Under the pieces are notes generated by a model. The model was not told the DNA's origin. It searched no databases and was given only the letters and a program-made list of their open reading frames with translations. A program made the position numbers and the translations under genes. Positions 12,051 through 15,756 of a DNA stretch of 15,756 nucleotides are shown piece by piece. Where the stretch lies: the NCBI GenBank assembly GCA_002479035.1, contig DLLA01000049.1, positions 1 to 15,756 on the forward strand, given 5' to 3'. This DNA is from Bacteroidales bacterium UBA7574 (GTDB lineage Bacteria; Bacteroidota; Bacteroidia; Bacteroidales; Paludibacteraceae). Numbering within the stretch: position 1 is the first letter of the stretch; each line of letters opens with the position of its first letter.

Positions 12051-14779
12051 TGTTTCAGTATTTTCACCGTCTTTTTCGTGCCCCTCTCATCCTGTATTTG
12101 CATCAGATAGACGCCCGTCGGCATATTCCGTATATCCACATACTGCACAGGTTCTGTGGTGTTTAGCATCATCTGCCCCGACCTGTCATACATACGCACC
12201 ATAGCCTTCTCGGACAGATACACATAGTCTTTCGTATAGGTCAGATTCACACCTATTGTCTCTTCGGGCACTATCGAAACACTTTGCGGTATGCTGGTTA
12301 GTACCAATAGTTCCCCGGCCTCTATCGTCCGCTCACCTGCATGCACAGGTTGCCCTGTCAGGTAGTCATACCACAGCGCGTCTTTCTCAAACTTCCCGCC
12401 TTCCACGCTGCCCAAATCGGGTATCGTTACCGTCCCCGCCTGGTCGGCGGAGGTATTTCCCGCTACAAACAGCCCCAATGTGTCGGATTGCCACCATATA
12501 TACTTGACAGCCTTGCCGTTACCGAGTTGCGACTGCTTGGGCGTGCCCTCGAACAATTGGGGCATGACGTGCGTACGAAGGTTGACAATCTTCGACACCT
12601 TGTCGTATTGCGCCATACGAAGGCTGTCGGTGAACCACCCCAACTTCTCGGGTTGCTCTTTTATCGATGTGCGGTTGTTGCTGCTGATTGCGGAAGAACC
12701 ACGGGTGGAGTTGATGGAATAGTCGTAGCCCAGTTCGTTGAACTGCCATATCATCTTGGGTCCGTTGAGCAACACATTGAGCGCAAGGGTCATAGGTACA
12801 CGGTTGAGACGTGCTTCTTCGTTCTCTTTGACTATGCCTTTGCCGTAGGTCTTCGCCTTGTAGTAGTTGCGTTCCTCGTCGTGGCTCTCACAGTAGGATA
12901 CGTATCCCTTACGGTTGGCTTCGCCGATGCCGTCGCTGGTCTGGTAGCCCATTGCCATTTGGGAATAGGCATTGTTGATGTTGTGCCAGCAGAGCATACC
13001 CTTTTGGATGAGTTTCGGTCGCTCTGTCCCCATGTTACTGCCCCAGTGCTCAAGGATGAAGTAGGCGTCATCGGACACGGCACGTATGGCATTCTCATAG
13101 TAGTAGCATACGTTGTCAAAGGCATCGTTGGTCTTGCCACAGAAGCCGTGCGAGAGGTCCATACGGAATCCGTCCACCTTGTATTCGGTGAGCCAGTATT
13201 TGAGTGCGCGTGTGAACATCTTGCGGGTCTCGGGGAAGTCGTGGTTCCAGTCCTCATAGACATTGTCGGAGTGCGGTGCGGTGACGTTGAACCAAGGGTT
13301 ATAGACGAGTTCGGCTCCGTAAGGGTATAACTTGTTCTGCGGGTTGTTGCCCGTAGCGTGGTTGAAGACCATATCCATGATGACCGCCATACCACGGGCA
13401 TGGATAGAGTCGATAAGTTGACGGAACTCGTCGGGGGTGCCGTACTGCGTGTCCACGGCAAAGTAGTGGTTGGGCGAGTAGCCCCAGTTGTAATCGCCAT
13501 CGAACTCACAGACCGGCATAAACTCAATGGCATTGACGCCCAACTGCTGTATATAATCAAGGCGTTCCATCACGCCTGCAAAGTTACGCTTGGAGGTATA
13601 GTCATAGACCCACATCTCATAGATAACCAGGTTGTTCTTGTCGGGACGACGGAAATTGAGCGTGGCATCGTCCCACTTGTATGGTTGCAGGGCTGTGCGC
13701 AGGGAAGACTGATAGGCATTGTCTTTCCAATACTGCACAGGAGCAAAGGCATCGCTCAGATAGACCTGCTTGCCGTCGGCACGTACCACAAGGTATTGGT
13801 ACTTGAACTCCACGTTGGGGGCTACGGTAATGGGCAGCCAGAAATGGCATGAGTCGCGATACATCTGGTAGTCCTCGGACAGTTTCCACCCGTTAAAATC
13901 CCCAACGATATACACAGCCTTTGCCGGTATCAGTTCGGAAGGGTCATTGGGTTGCTTGTTGCCTGCGGCAAAGGTGCAGAGTGTAACCTTGGCAGCATTG
14001 GAGGAATCAAAGTTCTGCCCGAGTTCTATTCCTTCGGGACGTTGTTTGCACACAGTGGCAGCCATCACGGTCACGGCACGGGTGACAGAGCGAGTGTCGG
14101 TACCATTGGTAGCGGTAATGACAACATCATAGTTGCCCTTATCGGGGAAAGTGACAGTATGCTCAAAAGAAGTGCCCGTGGCTGTAGCACGAACCTCACT
14201 ATTGATACTAAGGGTGAATGTAGCATTTTCGGAAGCGGCAGCAGAGAACAATACAGCATCTCCCGCCTCTACCATCACATCTGTGGCAGGGGTGCTGCAT
14301 ACCAATGCCAATCCTGCATCATATAGGTTGACGAAATAGTCGCCACCTGATGCAGTCTTGCCCTCAAGGCTACCACCTTTGCCGTCATTGAAGACAAAAC
14401 AAAGTTGTGTAACCTCTGTAGAAGAAGGCACACCATAGTATTCAAATATATTCGGAGTGATGCGCAGTTCCCAGTTGCCCTCGTCATTCTTCGTCATCTT
14501 GTACTTGTCAAGTCCGTCGCGCCACGTACTGCAGTTCTGCCAAGACTTACCATTGTAGGTAATACCCGTATGGGCATAGCACTGCTTGGCATTCGCCATA
14601 CCTTTGTTGCCCTCGTTAGGATTAAAGACTACTATTACCTCACCCATATAACCCTTTTGGATAAAGGTCGGGACAGTGGTAACGGTGGCATACGCGCTCG
14701 GCAACCATACACTCAGCACGCTCACCGCGCACCATATCATCATTCTCATCTTTACTCTATGGAAACACATTATATACAT
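12047..14779 (-). CDS. Secreted multidomain GH13 alpha-amylase-family enzyme with T9SS-type C-terminal domain
   Basis: GH13 enzymes cleave or transfer alpha-glucosidic linkages in starch and glycogen. In the 910-residue frame a signal peptide ends near SAYA31. Translation may really start at Met11 (14749) or Met4; Met11 gives a cleaner signal peptide. Residues about 40-155 are a beta-rich module that may bind carbohydrate, 165-240 an Ig/PKD-like module, and 285-350 a CBM48/E-set-like module (VYIVGDFNGWKL). The catalytic barrel spans about 385-740 with all four conserved regions: DMVFNH (469-474), GFRMD with nucleophile Asp541, ILEHW with acid/base Glu577, and SHDEE with His633-Asp634. A beta-domain follows. 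The last 55 residues (VRMYDRSGQMM, VDIRNMPTGVYLMQI, KKTVKILKQ) resemble a T9SS type A sorting domain, predicting export by the system to which PorT belongs. No good promoter box is visible upstream. Pullulanase-like or amylase specificity cannot be settled. Confidence 0.92.
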   Translation of the reverse strand: MYIMCFHRVKMRMMIWCAVSVLSVWLPSAYATVTTVPTFIQKGYMGEVIVVFNPNEGNKGMANAKQCYAHTGITYNGKSWQNCSTWRDGLDKYKMTKNDEGNWELRITPNIFEYYGVPSSTEVTQLCFVFNDGKGGSLEGKTASGGDYFVNLYDAGLALVCSTPATDVMVEAGDAVLFSAAASENATFTLSINSEVRATATGTSFEHTVTFPDKGNYDVVITATNGTDTRSVTRAVTVMAATVCKQRPEGIELGQNFDSSNAAKVTLCTFAAGNKQPNDPSELIPAKAVYIVGDFNGWKLSEDYQMYRDSCHFWLPITVAPNVEFKYQYLVVRADGKQVYLSDAFAPVQYWKDNAYQSSLRTALQPYKWDDATLNFRRPDKNNLVIYEMWVYDYTSKRNFAGVMERLDYIQQLGVNAIEFMPVCEFDGDYNWGYSPNHYFAVDTQYGTPDEFRQLIDSIHARGMAVIMDMVFNHATGNNPQNKLYPYGAELVYNPWFNVTAPHSDNVYEDWNHDFPETRKMFTRALKYWLTEYKVDGFRMDLSHGFCGKTNDAFDNVCYYYENAIRAVSDDAYFILEHWGSNMGTERPKLIQKGMLCWHNINNAYSQMAMGYQTSDGIGEANRKGYVSYCESHDEERNYYKAKTYGKGIVKENEEARLNRVPMTLALNVLLNGPKMIWQFNELGYDYSINSTRGSSAISSNNRTSIKEQPEKLGWFTDSLRMAQYDKVSKIVNLRTHVMPQLFEGTPKQSQLGNGKAVKYIWWQSDTLGLFVAGNTSADQAGTVTIPDLGSVEGGKFEKDALWYDYLTGQPVHAGERTIEAGELLVLTSIPQSVSIVPEETIGVNLTYTKDYVYLSEKAMVRMYDRSGQMMLNTTEPVQYVDIRNMPTGVYLMQIQDERGTKKTVKILKQ

Positions 14780-14809
14780 ATACCTTAAATATCTTAATTC
14801 TTGTGTAAC

Positions 14810-14835
14810 AAAAAGAGTGCCACGTCATTACACTC
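14810..14835 (-). terminator. Probable intrinsic terminator after trmO
   Basis: On the minus strand GAGTG (14835-14831) pairs with CACTC (14819-14815), extendable by G-U pairs, around an 11-nt loop, and five T residues (14814-14810) follow at once. It starts 6 nt after the trmO stop. The stem is short, so termination may be partial, with read-through into the GH13 gene. Confidence 0.5.
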
Positions 14836-14841
14836 CCGCAC

Positions 14842-15537
14842 CTAACAGCCTGCCTTACGTGTTACTTTTTCTACGCAAACGGTTGCACCCTGTACACGGA
14901 ATGCCACCGACCAACCGTCATAGTCCACATGATACACTCGTTCCCCGTCATCCTGATAAGCAGGACGGGGGTCTTGCGACAATATCTCTTCTATCGCCTC
15001 CCACGGACATCCCGCTTGCCTGACAGCCGACAGCATATTCCCCGCCATATACACCTCCAACCGATAGTCTTTTGTCTCCTCAGCAAACCCGTTGCATGCC
15101 GCAGGGTGGCAGTCAGTGAAACTCAGATATGGCTTTATATCATATATAGGTGTGCCATCCAATAGGTCTGCCCCAGACACTACCAGCACCTGCCCTTCGG
15201 CTGCCGTCTCCTCCACCCGCAGCAATCGCACACTGGTCAATCCGATGGGGTTCGGGCGAAACGGGGAACGGGTGGCAAACACCCCCATGCGTCTGTTGCC
15301 TCCCAATCGCGGAGGACGCACCGTAGGATGCCATGTTTTCTCCGCAGCCACCTTGTCAAAGCCCCATAATAACCACAGATGGCTGTACGACTCTATCCCG
15401 CGCAATGCCTCACGCACACGATAAGCGGGTGCAAACACGATGCGCGTCTCTATGGCAGACTCCTCCCGACTCTGCCTCGGGATACCGAACTTCTGCGAAA
15501 AACCGTTGCGCGCGTATGCTATCACTTGCAGTTCCAT
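14842..15537 (-). CDS. trmO: tRNA (t6A37) N6-methyltransferase TrmO/TsaA
   Basis: TrmO uses S-adenosylmethionine to methylate the N6-threonylcarbamoyladenosine at position 37 of tRNA-Thr, giving m6t6A next to the anticodon. The 231-residue length matches the E. coli enzyme. Family motifs are FGIPRQ at about residues 17-22, YSHLWLLWGFD at 51-61, RPPRLGGNRRMGVFATRSPF with RPNPIGLTSV (about 74-103), DLLDGTPIYDIKPYL and, near the end, a C-terminal domain with DPRPAY. All are present and in the usual order. The ATG at 15537 gives the normal N-terminus just before the first beta-strand. It has its own promoter at 15591-15621 and is divergent from a tRNA gene. Its tRNA is not in the window: the flanking tRNA starts like a glycine tRNA, so the proximity is probably chance. 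Confidence 0.95.
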   Translation of the reverse strand: MELQVIAYARNGFSQKFGIPRQSREESAIETRIVFAPAYRVREALRGIESYSHLWLLWGFDKVAAEKTWHPTVRPPRLGGNRRMGVFATRSPFRPNPIGLTSVRLLRVEETAAEGQVLVVSGADLLDGTPIYDIKPYLSFTDCHPAACNGFAEETKDYRLEVYMAGNMLSAVRQAGCPWEAIEEILSQDPRPAYQDDGERVYHVDYDGWSVAFRVQGATVCVEKVTRKAGC

Positions 15538-15543
15538 ACGTTA

Positions 15544-15582
15544 TCATCTGTAGTTCCGTGCAAATAGGTGTATATCAACCAT
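15544..15582 (-). other. Possible 12-codon leader ORF upstream of trmO
   Basis: An ATG at 15582 opens a frame of 12 codons ending in TGA at 15546-15544, in phase with the trmO ATG and separated from it by two codons, one of them a second stop (TAA). It would begin only a few bases after the predicted transcription start, which makes translation doubtful. No homologue is known to me. Confidence 0.15.
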
Positions 15583-15590
15583 TCTGCGTG

Positions 15591-15621
15591 CAAAATTACT
15601 ACAAAAACATGACTTTTTCAA
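15591..15621 (-). promoter_or_regulatory. Bacteroidota-type promoter for trmO
   Basis: On the minus strand TTG (15621-15619), a 20-nt spacer and TAATTTTG (15598-15591) match the -33/-7 consensus. Transcription would begin near 15584, giving a leader of about 47 nt before the trmO ATG. Confidence 0.8.
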
Positions 15622-15633
15622 ATCATACCAAAC

Positions 15634-15680
15634 AAAAAAAGCAAAAAAAGCGCCCCCATATTTGGTAGGTTCAAAAAAAA
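15634..15680. promoter_or_regulatory. Phased A-tracts upstream of the tRNA promoter
   Basis: Plus-strand A-tracts of 7, 7 and 8 bases begin at 15634, 15643 and 15673, that is 9 and 30 bp apart and so roughly in phase with the helix. The last lies inside the spacer of the tRNA promoter. Intrinsic bending or an UP-like activating effect is inferred, not shown. Confidence 0.4.
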
Positions 15681-15692
15681 GCAGTACCTTTG
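15662..15692 (+). promoter_or_regulatory. Bacteroidota-type promoter for the tRNA gene
   Basis: TTG at 15662-15664, a 20-nt spacer and TACCTTTG at 15685-15692 match the consensus. A transcript starting near 15699 would carry a short leader in which GAAAG (15708-15712) can pair either with CTTTC at 15699-15703 or with CTTTC at 15721-15725, before the tRNA begins at 15732. Confidence 0.8.
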
Positions 15693-15731
15693 CACCCGCT
15701 TTCGGAAGAAAGTGTGTGTTCTTTCATAAGT

Positions 15732-15756
15732 GCGGCAATAGCTCAGTTGGTAGAGC
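15732..15756 (+). tRNA. Partial tRNA gene, 5' end only (possibly tRNA-Gly)
   Basis: The last 25 nt read as an acceptor 5' strand GCGGCAA, the U8 region TA, a D-stem GCTC, loop AGTTGGTA and closing GAGC. This is a canonical tRNA 5' half, cut by the window edge. GCGG..ATAGCTCAGTTGGTAGAGC starts are common in bacterial tRNA-Gly, but the anticodon is outside the window, so identity is not proven. It has its own promoter at 15662-15692. Confidence 0.9.

Noticed and set aside
12341..13330. 329-codon plus-strand open frame antisense to the GH13 gene
   Set aside because: It covers the catalytic GH13 region on the other strand and has no motif of its own.
14803..14833. Alternative hairpin (TTACAC/GTGTAA) overlapping the trmO terminator, suggesting an attenuator
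   Set aside because: Its second arm is transcribed after the T-tract, so it cannot form in time to prevent termination.

Overview
The window looks like a chromosomal segment from a member of the phylum Bacteroidota, probably order Bacteroidales (inference). Four intergenic sites match the Bacteroidota promoter form TTG-N20-TAnnTTTG. The genes include a PorT-like type IX secretion (T9SS) protein, a Bacteroidota-type LptD, a carboxypeptidase-regulatory/plug/beta-barrel outer-membrane protein, and a secreted glycoside hydrolase with a T9SS-type C-terminal tail. No mobile element, CRISPR array or phage gene was seen.

Layout. (1) Positions 1-9945, minus strand: a tightly packed six-gene run in the order lptD, aroQ, beta-barrel OMP, porT-like, beta-helix lipoprotein, tex. 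The last gene runs off the left edge. Junctions are 41 nt, a 4-nt ATGA overlap, an 11-nt overlap, a 1-nt TAATG overlap and 23 nt, so one operon read from a promoter near 10026-10056 is likely. The theme is outer-membrane biogenesis: LPS insertion (LptD), protein export (PorT) and two uncharacterised envelope proteins, with a shikimate-pathway enzyme and an RNA-binding protein as passengers. (2) Positions 9946-10555: a 610-nt gene-free divergent region holding two promoters, a perfect palindrome and three tandem-repeat blocks of different period. (3) Positions 10556-12021, plus strand: a two-gene overlapping unit, a DUF975 membrane protein and a sugar-1-phosphate nucleotidyltransferase-like protein. 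(4) Positions 12047-14779, minus strand: a secreted multidomain GH13 (alpha-amylase family) enzyme whose C-terminus resembles a T9SS sorting domain. It converges on the nucleotidyltransferase with only 25 nt between stop codons. (5) Positions 14842-15537, minus strand: trmO, the tRNA t6A37 methyltransferase, followed by a likely terminator. (6) Positions 15538-15756: a divergent promoter region and the first 25 nt of a tRNA gene, cut by the right edge.

How the parts connect. The PorT-like protein implies that the host has a T9SS, and the GH13 enzyme is a plausible cargo of that system. In Porphyromonas gingivalis some T9SS cargo is attached to A-LPS at the cell surface, so finding the LPS translocon gene lptD in the same run as porT is suggestive. 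The co-occurrence is seen in the sequence; any functional coupling is inference. The most unusual local signals are a 7-codon mini-ORF and hairpin overlapping the lptD start codon, and the five-copy 11-bp tandem repeat in the intergenic region.
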